Shown here piece after piece: positions 1 through 8,831 of a stretch of 64,000 nt of DNA. Origin of the DNA: Bacteroidales bacterium (GTDB lineage Bacteria > Bacteroidota > Bacteroidia > Bacteroidales > Muribaculaceae); the NCBI GenBank assembly GCA_004557385.1, contig SFEA01000004.1, positions 62,001 to 126,000 on the forward strand, in the 5' to 3' direction. The stretch's first letter is position 1. Each line of letters opens with the position of its first letter. Under the pieces are notes generated by a model. It was not told where the DNA came from, ran no database searches, and was given only the letters and a program-made list of their open reading frames with translations. The translations under genes were made by a program, and so were the position numbers.

Positions 1-1765
1 CATTGTGAGTTATGAACATGTAGAGCTCGTCCATATAGAAGCGCTTGTGTGCCGCAGTCCAAAGGCTTGGAGCAGCATTTTGCATCTTGCCTGGCTTGTC
101 GTTCTTCTTCAAATAGAGAGCGGTAGCCAAACCGATGCCAATCAAGGCAATCACGGTGCTCGAAATAATCACTGTCCAATTGTGTCCGGCATGCAATGGC
201 TCATGATTATAGGTGATATAATCAGAGAATGGCAAGAAGCCGATTACACAAGTGGCTACCGAAAGAATAATCAACGGCAAAGTCATCACCAGCGGTGCTT
301 CCTTTGGCACGTGATGGCCATGTGCCTCGTAGTCGGGTGTATCCCACCAGAACACAAGATAGTAGAGGCGGAACATATAGAAGGCAGTCATGCCTGCCAC
401 CATCGACATCCATGCGCCCCACCAGAAATTGTTGCAGTAGGCAGCCACAAGAATTTCGTCCTTCGAGAAGAAACCGGCAAATGGGAAGATACCCGAGATG
501 GCAAGACAGCCAATCAAGCAGGCAATGCTTGCTATTGGCATATACTTGTGCAAGCCGCCCATGTGCGAGCTCTCGTTGGAGTGGATGCGATAGATTACAG
601 CACCTGCCACCAGGAACAAGCAAGCCTTGAACATGGCGTGAGTGAACAGGTGGAACATTGATGCCATGTAACCAACACCTTCGTGATATTCGGGACGTGC
701 CACACCAAGCGATGTAATCATGAATGCAATCTGCGAAATGGTTGAGAATGCAAGAATACGCTTAATGTCGGTTTGCGCACACGCTATGGCTGCTGCATAG
801 AATGCAGTGAATGCACCTACAACAGTGATTACAACCAGCGAACCTTCAGCAATCAGATAGAGCGGGAACAAACGAGCCACCAAATAAACACCTGCAACAA
901 CCATGGTGGCTGCGTGGATGAGTGCCGACACCGGTGTCGGACCCTCCATTGCGTCGGGCAACCAGATGTGCAACGGGAACATGGCGCTCTTGCCGGCACC
1001 GCCAATGAAGATGCAAGTCATTGCCCAGCACAAAACCGAGCAACCAAGGAATGTGGTGCCGTGCATTGTGGCGAGGGCTGAACTCGAACCGTTGATGAGC
1101 GTGTCGAAGTCGAACGTCTTAGTGTAATACGACAAGATGAGGATACCAATCAAGAAGCCAAGGTCGGCAAAACGAGTGGTGATGAACGCCTTCTTCGATG
1201 CGTGGATTGCTGCCGGGTCGGTGTAGTAGAAACCGATGAGCAAATACGACGACACACCCACAAGCTCCCAGAAGATGTACATCTGGAAGATGTTGGTGGC
1301 GAGCACCAAACCGAGCATCGAGAATGTGAAGAGGCTCAAGAAAGCAAAATAGCGTTGAAAGCCGTGCTTTGCCAAGCCTTCAGCCTCATGGCCGTATTTA
1401 ATGAGGTGAGCATCGTCCATATAGCCGTTGCTATAGAGGTGAACGAGGAACGATATGGTTGTCACCACAATAAGCATCATTGCCGAGATAGGGTCGAGAT
1501 AGATGCCCAAGTTGATTGAGAAGCCCTCGGCAATCTGCGAGAAGTCAATCCACGTTGTATCCATCACCTTAATCGGCTCAAGACTGCCACTTGCAAAATA
1601 AGTGATTGCAGCCGTATATCCTATGATGAGGCAAGCGCCAAGACCAATGGTGCCAAGCGTACCCGCCACTTTCTTACTCAACTTTGTTGTCATCAAGCCC
1701 AAGAACAAGAACATTGCTATGGGGATGACCAAAATTGCCAATAAATAAGAATACTGTTCTGCCAT
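1..1765 (-). CDS. nuoL: NADH-quinone oxidoreductase subunit L (partial, C-terminus off window)
   Basis: This is a proton-pumping, antiporter-like membrane subunit of complex I. The reading frame opens with MAEQYSYLLAILVI at 1765 and stays open to the left edge, giving about 588 residues. The family signature GKSAMFPLHIWLPDAMEG followed by PVSALIHAATMVVAG is visible in the middle, with the hydrophobic segments expected of the family. The start lies 5 bases after the nuoK stop, so it is translated as the next cistron of the nuo operon. The C-terminal lateral helix, nuoM and nuoN would lie beyond the window. Identification is firm; only the 3' end is missing. Confidence 0.96.
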   Translation of the reverse strand, partial: MAEQYSYLLAILVIPIAMFLFLGLMTTKLSKKVAGTLGTIGLGACLIIGYTAAITYFASGSLEPIKVMDTTWIDFSQIAEGFSINLGIYLDPISAMMLIVVTTISFLVHLYSNGYMDDAHLIKYGHEAEGLAKHGFQRYFAFLSLFTFSMLGLVLATNIFQMYIFWELVGVSSYLLIGFYYTDPAAIHASKKAFITTRFADLGFLIGILILSYYTKTFDFDTLINGSSSALATMHGTTFLGCSVLCWAMTCIFIGGAGKSAMFPLHIWLPDAMEGPTPVSALIHAATMVVAGVYLVARLFPLYLIAEGSLVVITVVGAFTAFYAAAIACAQTDIKRILAFSTISQIAFMITSLGVARPEYHEGVGYMASMFHLFTHAMFKACLFLVAGAVIYRIHSNESSHMGGLHKYMPIASIACLIGCLAISGIFPFAGFFSKDEILVAAYCNNFWWGAWMSMVAGMTAFYMFRLYYLVFWWDTPDYEAHGHHVPKEAPLVMTLPLIILSVATCVIGFLPFSDYITYNHEPLHAGHNWTVIISSTVIALIGIGLATALYLKKNDKPGKMQNAAPSLWTAAHKRFYMDELYMFITHN

Positions 1766-1770
1766 AGTCG

Positions 1771-2082
1771 TTAAAATTTCATTTTAGATATTTCCTTGAT
1801 ATCCACATTCTTCACCTTGCGATATACGTTGATGACGATGGCAAGAGCCAAAGCCGTCTCGGCTGCCGCAATGGCAATGGCGAACAGCGTAAAGAACATA
1901 CCTTCCAACTGGCCAGGGAACAAGAAACTGTTAAACACTACGAAGTTGATATCCACCGAGTTGAGCATCAACTCAAGCGAAATCAATATCGCTATCATAT
2001 TTTTTCGGGTTACAAACCCGTAAACGCCGCAGCCAAACATAATCAGGCTGGGAATAAGATACATAAGCACTGTCAATTCCAT
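1771..2082 (-). CDS. nuoK: NADH-quinone oxidoreductase subunit K
   Basis: Small membrane subunit of complex I, 103 residues, the usual family length. It has three hydrophobic segments. The second carries the conserved glutamate in the context SLELMLNSVDINFV, and the third holds IAIAAAETALALAIV with the other conserved glutamate; both belong to the proton path of the membrane arm. It sits between nuoJ (16-base gap) and nuoL (5-base gap) in the canonical order J-K-L. Confidence 0.96.
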   Translation of the reverse strand: MELTVLMYLIPSLIMFGCGVYGFVTRKNMIAILISLELMLNSVDINFVVFNSFLFPGQLEGMFFTLFAIAIAAAETALALAIVINVYRKVKNVDIKEISKMKF

Positions 2083-2098
2083 AAATCGCGTCTCCTAT

Positions 2099-2611
2099 TT
2101 ATCTTTTACGGGCTATAACTATGCCACCGATTATACATGCCAATAACAACACACTCACCGCCTCGAATGGCAACAGATAACCAAACTTGTCGGTGCTGAG
2201 CAGGGCGTGACCGATGCGGCTCATGTCAACATTCACAATGCCTTGTTTGGCAAACGCCACACTACATTGCGAAATAAGCGCATAAGCGCACAACAACACG
2301 CCGGCAATCGCCGCACTCAGTCCAAGCCAACGCTTGTGCGAATCGAGCGGCTTGGTTTTTTCTCCGGGCTTATGCGTGAGCAAAATGGCAAACACAAACA
2401 GCACAAGTATGCCGCCGGCATACACCGCTATCTGCACCGCGCCAAGGAATTCATATCCCACTTGGAAATAGATTCCTGCTGTGGCAAGCAGCACAAACAA
2501 CAGATAGGTTGCCGAACGCAATATCCTGTTTGTTGTCACCGTCAGCACCGAAAATACGATAATCGACAATGCGATTACGAAATACATGATGATATTTCCT
2601 ACTGAATCCAT
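2099..2611 (-). CDS. nuoJ: NADH-quinone oxidoreductase subunit J
   Basis: Membrane subunit of complex I, 170 residues, with five predicted hydrophobic segments. The typical family region GAVQIAVYAGGILVLFVFAI is present; the helix here contains the conserved tyrosine-glycine stretch that forms the pi-bulge near the quinone site. The C-terminus ends in a positively charged IARKR. It is preceded by nuoI (26-base gap) and followed by nuoK in the same strand and order as other bacterial nuo operons. Confidence 0.95.
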   Translation of the reverse strand: MDSVGNIIMYFVIALSIIVFSVLTVTTNRILRSATYLLFVLLATAGIYFQVGYEFLGAVQIAVYAGGILVLFVFAILLTHKPGEKTKPLDSHKRWLGLSAAIAGVLLCAYALISQCSVAFAKQGIVNVDMSRIGHALLSTDKFGYLLPFEAVSVLLLACIIGGIVIARKR

Positions 2612-2637
2612 ATTTAATTTATATTTCTTATTTTTTT

Positions 2638-3363
2638 CTACGCTTTTGTAGCCTTTTTGGCTTTAATGACTGCCTGCATAGCCTGGAACTTTGTCATCTC
2701 AGGCTTCTCAGCTATCATTGCCTCAATGGCTTTCACGTCGTCTTGAGCCAATTTCACCGTCATCACCTTTCCATTGGGTGCTTCCACTTCCATCGTCACC
2801 TTGTCGTCGGCTTCAGCTGCCGGTTTGGCGGCTGGAGCGTCGGCTGTTGCCGGTTTGGCGGCTGGAGTTGCTGGAGCTGCTGGCTTGGGTGCTGGAGCCG
2901 GTGCCGGAGCTTCCTTCTCAGGCAAATAGTTCAATTGTTTAACAAGCTTGTCGCGTGTGTAAACCGACTGCTCAAATTCGTTTGTAAATTTTATAGCCTT
3001 TGTAGGGCAATTGGTTACGCACAACATACAGAATGTGCAACTGCCAAGGTCGTAGACATACTTGTCGAGCTTCTTCTTTTTCTTGCCGTCGGCTGTCTCA
3101 ACCATCTTTGTCTGCACTTCAATGGTGCCATTAGGACAACTGTTCTGGCAAATGCCACAGGCTATACACTTGTGTGTTCCGTCGGCGTTATAGTCGAAGG
3201 CAAGTGTTGCTCTAAACCTGTCGGCAATCTTCAGGGTTGCCCTGTTTTCTGGATACTGTTCGGTAACCTTTGGTGTCACCAACTCTTTTCCAGTCACCTC
3301 TAAACCCTTCACAAGGCTCACTATTGCCTTAAAAAGAGAAGAGAAATACTCCTTAATACTCAT
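2638..3363 (-). CDS. nuoI: NADH-quinone oxidoreductase subunit I with long C-terminal extension
   Basis: Peripheral-arm subunit carrying two 4Fe-4S clusters (N6a and N6b). The two binding motifs are visible as CIACGICQNSCP and CTFCMLCVTNCP, at about residues 67-78 and 110-121. The protein is 241 residues, longer than the usual 150-180. The extra C-terminus consists of an Ala/Pro/Lys-rich linker (about residues 152-185) followed by a charged segment of about 50 residues that looks folded (DDKVTMEVEAPNGKVM onward). It is the first nuo gene after the inserted atp cluster, with a 130-base gap from atpG that holds only a short GC hairpin (3438-3452). Confidence 0.94.
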   Translation of the reverse strand: MSIKEYFSSLFKAIVSLVKGLEVTGKELVTPKVTEQYPENRATLKIADRFRATLAFDYNADGTHKCIACGICQNSCPNGTIEVQTKMVETADGKKKKKLDKYVYDLGSCTFCMLCVTNCPTKAIKFTNEFEQSVYTRDKLVKQLNYLPEKEAPAPAPAPKPAAPATPAAKPATADAPAAKPAAEADDKVTMEVEAPNGKVMTVKLAQDDVKAIEAMIAEKPEMTKFQAMQAVIKAKKATKA

Positions 3364-3493
3364 AGAAATACGATAAATCTATATAAATAATTATATAATG
3401 TATAAATTGTCTCCGTGAGAAATCCATCATGCCTGATGCCGCACCGAGCGGCTAAGTTGCCTCCCTTATGCGCCCATGCAATCGTAATTTCCC

Positions 3494-4378
3494 TTATTTT
3501 TCAACCTGACCGCCCAATATGTCGAGCAGTTCGGTGGTGATACCCTGCTGGCGAAGCTTGTTATACTCCAAGCGCAGGCTTTCAAGCAACTTGTTGGCAT
3601 TGTCGCTTGCACTCTGCATTGCCATCACACGCGCTGCATTCTCGCTCGCCACATTCTCCACAAACACCTCTTGCATTGTAGATTTGATGTGAAGCGGAAG
3701 CACGCTGTTGAAGATGGCATTAGGGCTGGGTTCAAACAAGCATGCGCTGTTGTCGGCCTTTGCAGCTCCGTCAACCAATGCCGTGTAGCTCACCGGCAGC
3801 AGCTGGTCGCAGGTGAGAATCTGCTTGCTCATCGATTTGAAGTGCATATACACCAAATCCACCTTGTCGAGCATGCCACTCTCAAACCCCTGCTTGAGTT
3901 GCTCGGTGAAGAGCGAAATCTGCTCGGTGGTGCTGCGGGTGTTTATGCCCTCAACCACCTTCACCGACACACGTCCGCCGGCAATCTTCTGCGAAGCACG
4001 AGCAATTTTCTTGCCCACAGGATATATCTCGATGTCCACATTCTCACCATATTGCTGCTTGTAAGCGGCAATGATGCCAAGCAGATGCTTGAAGATGTTG
4101 ATGTTGTAGGCTCCGCACAGTCCGTCGTCTGAGCCAAGCACCACCACGCCCACTCTCCGCACATCACGCTCCTCAATCAGCGGTGATGTGAACTCGCCGT
4201 CGGTGGCAAGCAAATGGCTAATCACCGATTGCACAAGGCTGCGGTAAGGCAGGAGCTTTTTCAGCCCCTGCTCCGCCTTATGCATTTTGGCTGATGAAAT
4301 CATCTTCATCGCACTGGTGATTTTTCCTGTCGACGCTACCGAACCGATGCGGCCCTTTAATTCACGCAATGTTGACAT
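3494..4378 (-). CDS. atpG: ATP synthase F1 gamma subunit
   Basis: Central rotor shaft of the F1 motor, 294 residues, close to the family norm. The N-terminus MSTLRELKGRIGSVASTGKIT and following KMISSAKMHKAE are the conserved coiled-coil start, and the C-terminus ENAARVMAMQSASDNANKL followed by YNKLRQQGITTELLDI is the conserved C-terminal helix. Last gene of the atp cluster and located just upstream of nuoI, which is unusual. Confidence 0.97.
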   Translation of the reverse strand: MSTLRELKGRIGSVASTGKITSAMKMISSAKMHKAEQGLKKLLPYRSLVQSVISHLLATDGEFTSPLIEERDVRRVGVVVLGSDDGLCGAYNINIFKHLLGIIAAYKQQYGENVDIEIYPVGKKIARASQKIAGGRVSVKVVEGINTRSTTEQISLFTEQLKQGFESGMLDKVDLVYMHFKSMSKQILTCDQLLPVSYTALVDGAAKADNSACLFEPSPNAIFNSVLPLHIKSTMQEVFVENVASENAARVMAMQSASDNANKLLESLRLEYNKLRQQGITTELLDILGGQVEK

Positions 4379-4415
4379 ATCGTTTTATTCTCTCTTTTTT
4401 AGCTTGTTTTTCCAC

Positions 4416-5987
4416 TTAATACTTTCCGGCAACTTCGGCAGCAACAGCCTTAATCTTCGCTGTCACGTCGTCGTTAATCACTCCCGACTTGATGACATCG
4501 AGCACATCGGCTTGATGCTTTGCACGAAGCAGTTGCAAGAACAGTTTTTCAAACTCAGCCACCTTGTCGAGAGGCACTCTCTCAAGCAAGCCGTTCACAC
4601 CGCAATAAATCACAGCCACCTGCTCTTCAACAAGCATCGGTGTGTATTGCGGCTGAATGAGCAGGCGCTCATTCTTGCGGCCACGGTCGATTGTGCGCGC
4701 AGTCACCGGGTCGATGTCGCCACCAAACTTGGTGAACGACTCCAATTCGCGGAACTGTGCCTGTGCAATCTTCAGCGTACCGGCAACCTTTTTCATCGAC
4801 TTGATTTGCGCATTACCACCCACACGCGACACCGAGATGCCCACGTTGATGGCAGGACGCACGCCCTGATTGAAGAGGCCCGACTCAAGGAATATCTGAC
4901 CGTCGGTGATTGAAATCACGTTGGTTGGGATATATGCCGAAACGTCGCCGGCTTGAGTCTCGATGATTGGCAATGCCGTGAGCGAACCGCCGCCCTTAAC
5001 CATTGGGCGAAGCACCTCCGGAAGGTCGTTCATCGATTCAGCCACCTTTTGGTTGTCGATAATCTTTGCAGCACGCTCAAGCAGACGCGAGTGCAGATAG
5101 AAGATATCTCCAGGATAAGCCTCGCGGCCCGAAGGACGCTTCAAGATAAGCGAAAGCTCGCGGTAAGCCACAGCCTGCTTCGAAAGGTCGTCGTAGACGA
5201 TGAGCGCATCGCGACCAGTGTCGCGGAAATACTCGCCGATGGCTACGCCAGCAAACGGAGCATAATAGCGCATGGCGGCACTGTCGGCAGCCGTAGCAGC
5301 CACCACCACAGTGTAAGCCAACGCACCGTGCACGCTCAGCTGGTTGACAATCGAAGCCACTGTTGATGCCTTCTGACCAATGGCTACATATACACAATAG
5401 ACAGGTTTGCCTGCCTCGTAATTGGCTTTCTGATTGATGATAGTGTCAATGGCGATGGCAGTCTTACCAATCTGGCGGTCGCCAATGATAAGCTCGCGTT
5501 GTCCGCGGCCTATTGGCACCATCGAGTCGATGGCCTTGATGCCGGTTTGAAGCGGTTGCTTCACCGGTTGACGGAAGATTACACCCGGAGCCTTGCGCTC
5601 GAGCGGCAAGCGGATGAGTTTGCCGTCGATAGGGCCCTTGCCGTCCACCGGATTACCGAGCACGTTAATCACGCGACCCAGCAAGCCTTCGCCCACCGGA
5701 ATTGAGGCAATCTCTCCTGTGCGGCGCACCTTCATGTTCTCGTTAATCGAATTAACGTTGTCCAAAAGGATTACACCCACATTGCTCTCCTCAAGGTTCA
5801 TGGCCACACCCGTCACGCCGTTCTCAAATTCCACAAGCTCATTAGCCTGCACGTTTTCGAGTCCGTAGACGTGTGCTACACCGTCGCCCACTTCAAGAAC
5901 AGTGCCAACTTCCTCAAACGACACTTTGGAGTTTACGTCGTTTAATTCTTGTTTTAAAATGTCTGATATTTCACTTGGGTTTATCAT
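4416..5987 (-). CDS. atpA: ATP synthase F1 alpha subunit
   Basis: Non-catalytic nucleotide-binding subunit of F1, 523 residues. The Walker A motif GDRQIGKTA (about residue 169) and the conserved VPIGRGQRELIIGDRQ region are present, as is the alpha signature PAINVGISVSRVGG near residue 380. The start MINPSEISDIL lies 7 bases after the atpH stop, and atpG follows after 37 bases. Confidence 0.98.
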   Translation of the reverse strand: MINPSEISDILKQELNDVNSKVSFEEVGTVLEVGDGVAHVYGLENVQANELVEFENGVTGVAMNLEESNVGVILLDNVNSINENMKVRRTGEIASIPVGEGLLGRVINVLGNPVDGKGPIDGKLIRLPLERKAPGVIFRQPVKQPLQTGIKAIDSMVPIGRGQRELIIGDRQIGKTAIAIDTIINQKANYEAGKPVYCVYVAIGQKASTVASIVNQLSVHGALAYTVVVAATAADSAAMRYYAPFAGVAIGEYFRDTGRDALIVYDDLSKQAVAYRELSLILKRPSGREAYPGDIFYLHSRLLERAAKIIDNQKVAESMNDLPEVLRPMVKGGGSLTALPIIETQAGDVSAYIPTNVISITDGQIFLESGLFNQGVRPAINVGISVSRVGGNAQIKSMKKVAGTLKIAQAQFRELESFTKFGGDIDPVTARTIDRGRKNERLLIQPQYTPMLVEEQVAVIYCGVNGLLERVPLDKVAEFEKLFLQLLRAKHQADVLDVIKSGVINDDVTAKIKAVAAEVAGKY

Positions 5988-5994
5988 CTCACTA

Positions 5995-6534
5995 TTAACT
6001 TAGGAGTTTTAAACGCAATTTTTTCAATTCATTCTTAACCGAAGCATCGAGAACAACCGAGTCAACCTTAACCACAAATCCGCCAATCAGACTTTCGTCG
6101 ATGCGCGTAGAGGTTTCGAGACTGCGGCCATCAAGATATTTCTCGACCGTTGCAGTTATTTCCTTAATCTTTTGCTCTGGCAGCTTGCATGCAGTGGCAA
6201 TTTCAACCTGCGAAATCTTCTGCTCGGCACGATAAATCTTTATGTATGCCAAAGCCATTGCTTGCAGCATTGTAGTGCGGCTGTGCTTGTCCACCAGAAA
6301 AATGAACTTGTCGAGAGAACCGTCCTTTTTGGCTCCGGAAGCCTTCAGAAGCACCTTTTCCTTATCCTCAATGGCAATGAAGGGATTGTCGATGGTGGCT
6401 TTAAGCCCTTCAACGTCGGCAAAGCTTTGGGCAAGCGTCTTCATCTGCGCATACACCTCAGCAGCCTCGCCCACTTCGCAGGCGTGCTTATAGAGGGCTT
6501 TTGCATATCGGTTAGGAATAAGTCCGTCGTTCAT
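5995..6534 (-). CDS. atpH: ATP synthase F1 delta subunit
   Basis: Peripheral-stalk subunit linking F1 to the b subunit, 179 residues as expected. The N-terminal helical domain starts MNDGLIPNRYAKALYKHAC, and the C-terminus has the family-typical stretch DESLIGGFVVKVDSVVLDAS followed by KNELKKL. It lies between atpF (16-base gap) and atpA (7-base gap). Confidence 0.95.
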   Translation of the reverse strand: MNDGLIPNRYAKALYKHACEVGEAAEVYAQMKTLAQSFADVEGLKATIDNPFIAIEDKEKVLLKASGAKKDGSLDKFIFLVDKHSRTTMLQAMALAYIKIYRAEQKISQVEIATACKLPEQKIKEITATVEKYLDGRSLETSTRIDESLIGGFVVKVDSVVLDASVKNELKKLRLKLLS

Positions 6535-6550
6535 AGTTTCTTAAATCCGT

Positions 6551-7048
6551 TTAGTTTTTGTTCTCTACTTCATTCAACAGTTTGTTCACCAGCGAGGTTT
6601 GTGCCGCATCGTCGGCGAGATTCTTGCGAATCACCTTCTCAGCGATGTCAAGCGCATAAGCGCTCACCTCCTGGCGCAGTTGCAGCTCCGATGCCTTGCG
6701 CGATTGCTCAATGGCAAGGTTTGCTGCATCCATCACCTTCTTGGCTTCCACCGAAGCGGCAGCCTTAGCCTCCTCGATGATTTGAGTTTTCATCTTGTCG
6801 GCTTCACGAAGTATCTCAGCCTGACGCTTTTGTGCTTCAGCCACATATTTTGCAGCCTCAGCCTTGGCATTGTCGAGCTGTTCCTTTGCGTTTTGTGCAT
6901 ACACCACGCCTTTATCGATAAGGTCGGCGCGCTTTTCGAGCATGCCTATCACGGCAGGCCACGCAAACTTCGCCAATATCCCCACCAACAGCACGAAGGT
7001 GACGAACATCCAAAACACAAGGCCTATTTCAGGCGTGAAGAGTTCCAT
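6551..7048 (-). CDS. atpF: ATP synthase F0 b subunit
   Basis: Peripheral-stalk membrane anchor, 165 residues. A single N-terminal membrane segment (GLVFWMFVTFVLLVGILA) is followed by a long charged, alanine-rich helix (about residues 35-140) typical of the b-subunit coiled coil. Only one b gene is present, so the stalk is probably a homodimer. It sits between atpE and atpH, the standard order. Confidence 0.95.
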   Translation of the reverse strand: MELFTPEIGLVFWMFVTFVLLVGILAKFAWPAVIGMLEKRADLIDKGVVYAQNAKEQLDNAKAEAAKYVAEAQKRQAEILREADKMKTQIIEEAKAAASVEAKKVMDAANLAIEQSRKASELQLRQEVSAYALDIAEKVIRKNLADDAAQTSLVNKLLNEVENKN

Positions 7049-7071
7049 TCAGTATAAAACTTATTAGTTGA

Positions 7072-7326
7072 TTATAAGAAGTATGCAAGAATACAAACAA
7101 TCACAGCAAAGAGGGCAACACCTTCAACAAGTGCTGCAATCACAATCATGTTGCTTCGAATGTCACCTGCCGATTCCGGTTGGCGTGCAATGGCTTCCAT
7201 TGCCGATGAACCAATCTTACCGATACCGATACCTGCACCAATTACAGCGATACTTGCACCAATACATGCACCTATTTTTGCAAGGGCTGCGCCGGCAGCT
7301 GCTTGCGCTAAAATTAATCCTAACAT
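7072..7326 (-). CDS. atpE: ATP synthase F0 c subunit
   Basis: Rotor-ring proteolipid, 84 residues, two membrane helices joined by the polar loop IARQPES. The ion-binding carboxylate is Glu68 in AALVEGVALF. The residue after the glutamate is glycine, not the Ser/Thr of Na+-binding c subunits, so proton coupling is the more likely mode (inference from known c-ring motifs). A 111-base gap separates it from atpB and contains a 6-base-pair stem (7399-7404 with 7420-7425), which could help raise c-subunit expression. Confidence 0.96.
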   Translation of the reverse strand: MLGLILAQAAAGAALAKIGACIGASIAVIGAGIGIGKIGSSAMEAIARQPESAGDIRSNMIVIAALVEGVALFAVIVCILAYFL

Positions 7327-7398
7327 AGTTGTAAGTTTTTTTTAGTTATTTGTTTATTATTTATTTTTTCGAAAAATATGTTTCGTTTTATTTGTTCG

Positions 7399-7425
7399 GA
7401 TGCCGCAATTTTAGTTTGAGGCATC
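7399..7425 (-). promoter_or_regulatory. intercistronic stem-loop between atpB and atpE
   Basis: GATGCC at 7399-7404 pairs with GGCATC at 7420-7425 around a 15-base AT-rich loop. It lies in the only sizeable gap inside the atp gene set, about 73 bases before the atpE start. It may stabilise the downstream message or limit read-through so that atpE is made in excess. The sequence shows the repeat; the role is a guess. Confidence 0.35.
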
Positions 7426-7437
7426 ACCTTGATTTTT

Positions 7438-8508
7438 TTATTCCTCGCTATGATGCGACTCGTGAGGGTCGCACACCGCCATAGAGATGAACAGCGTGCT
7501 GAGCATGGTGAACACATAAGCCTGAATGAAGCTCACCAGCGTGTCGAGCAACAACATAAAGAGTGAGAAGAGAACCGAAAAAGCGGTAATACCACCGGTT
7601 ACAACCGGGCCAAAACTTGCAAATATAAATATCAACAAAGTGAGCACAATCACAATCATGTGGCCGCCCATCATATTGGCGAACAAACGGACACACAATG
7701 CTGCCGGCTTTGTAAACATTCCGAACACCTCAATTGCCTGCATGATTGGCAGCGGACACTTCAGCCAAATTGGCACATCGGGCCAGAAGATTTCCTTCCA
7801 ATAATGCTTGTTGCCGCGCAAGTTGGTGATAAAGAAGGTGCACAGGGCAAGCACCAGCGTGATTGCCACGTTGCCCGTAAGGTTGGCACCGCCCGGGAAA
7901 ATCACCATCAAGCCAAGCAAGTTCATCACAAAGATGAAGAAGAATGCCGTGAGCAGGTAGGGAGCATACTTTGGCGCCTTGCTTCCCATTGTGGGACGTA
8001 TAACGCCCAAATATATGAATTCCACCAGGAACTCGAAGCTTGCTGTCCAACGGCGAGGAGCCTTCATGTCGTGCTTCTTATACCAGCGCACGATGCTCAT
8101 CACCATCAGCAGCACCACAAGTGCAGCAATCAACAGCGCTGCCACGTCCTTGGTTATCGACAAGTCGAGCGGACGATATTGCTCGCCCTCGGCATTGTCG
8201 CCCACAAGCTTGTTGGCATATTCGCCTTCTTTGGCAATATATAGCCCTTCATACACACCACCGTCGGTCACGCGGCTCGATGAGAACACGTGCCAACTGC
8301 CCGAACAATCGCGTGCTATGATGGGCAACGGAATGCGATGACTATGAGAGAAAGGTACTTCCCACCCATACACATCGCCCAAGTGATGGAAGATGATTTC
8401 CTTGGGATTGAAGCCTTCACCCTCTTCAGCAGCCGCAGCTGCACTTGCCGGCTGTGCCATAAACAGCGCCGACAATGCTACGACCAATGTGAGCAGAACT
8501 TTCTTCAT
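7438..8508 (-). CDS. atpB: ATP synthase F0 a subunit with periplasmic N-terminal extension
   Basis: Stator membrane subunit that carries ions to the c ring, 356 residues compared with about 240-270 in most bacteria. The extra N-terminus is a cleavable-looking signal peptide (MKKVLLTLVVALSALFMAQPASA) and about 90 residues of soluble, histidine-containing sequence. The essential arginine is in the context LCVRLFANMMGGH. The C-terminal helix region LVSFIQAYVFTMLSTLFIS is conserved. An extended a subunit is, to my knowledge, common in Bacteroidetes. It lies 15 bases after atpC. Confidence 0.95.
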   Translation of the reverse strand: MKKVLLTLVVALSALFMAQPASAAAAAEEGEGFNPKEIIFHHLGDVYGWEVPFSHSHRIPLPIIARDCSGSWHVFSSSRVTDGGVYEGLYIAKEGEYANKLVGDNAEGEQYRPLDLSITKDVAALLIAALVVLLMVMSIVRWYKKHDMKAPRRWTASFEFLVEFIYLGVIRPTMGSKAPKYAPYLLTAFFFIFVMNLLGLMVIFPGGANLTGNVAITLVLALCTFFITNLRGNKHYWKEIFWPDVPIWLKCPLPIMQAIEVFGMFTKPAALCVRLFANMMGGHMIVIVLTLLIFIFASFGPVVTGGITAFSVLFSLFMLLLDTLVSFIQAYVFTMLSTLFISMAVCDPHESHHSEE

Positions 8509-8523
8509 AATCGCTTCTTGACA

Positions 8524-8760
8524 TTAATAAATGCAAACTGACACCACATTGTTGTTGATGTCGGCAACACCGCCCCGAATGCTGCGACTCGAGCGCGTGC
8601 CTTCGGCATCAACATAACTGACATTTCCGGCTGTGAGAGCTGCTATCAGTGCTGCGTGATTGTTCAGCACCTCAAAAAGACCCATTTCGCCCGGCAGCGA
8701 CACCAATGTCACCTCGCCCTCGAATTCAATCTGCTCAGCCGATATTATTTTCAGTGTCAT
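8524..8760 (-). CDS. atpC: ATP synthase F1 epsilon subunit (short form)
   Basis: Rotor subunit that joins gamma to the c ring. At 78 residues it corresponds only to the N-terminal beta-sandwich (MTLKIISAEQIEFEGEV ... GEMGLFEVLNNHAALIAAL). The C-terminal two-helix domain that inhibits ATP hydrolysis in other bacteria is absent. The ORF ends cleanly and the next gene follows after 15 bases, so this looks like a natural short form and not a truncation. Confidence 0.9.
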   Translation of the reverse strand: MTLKIISAEQIEFEGEVTLVSLPGEMGLFEVLNNHAALIAALTAGNVSYVDAEGTRSSRSIRGGVADINNNVVSVCIY

Positions 8761-8831
8761 TTTGTATTGTCTGTTGTGTTATTATTATCTTAATCTCGCA
8801 AGTTGTTTGTGTGTGGACAAACGCCACGACA

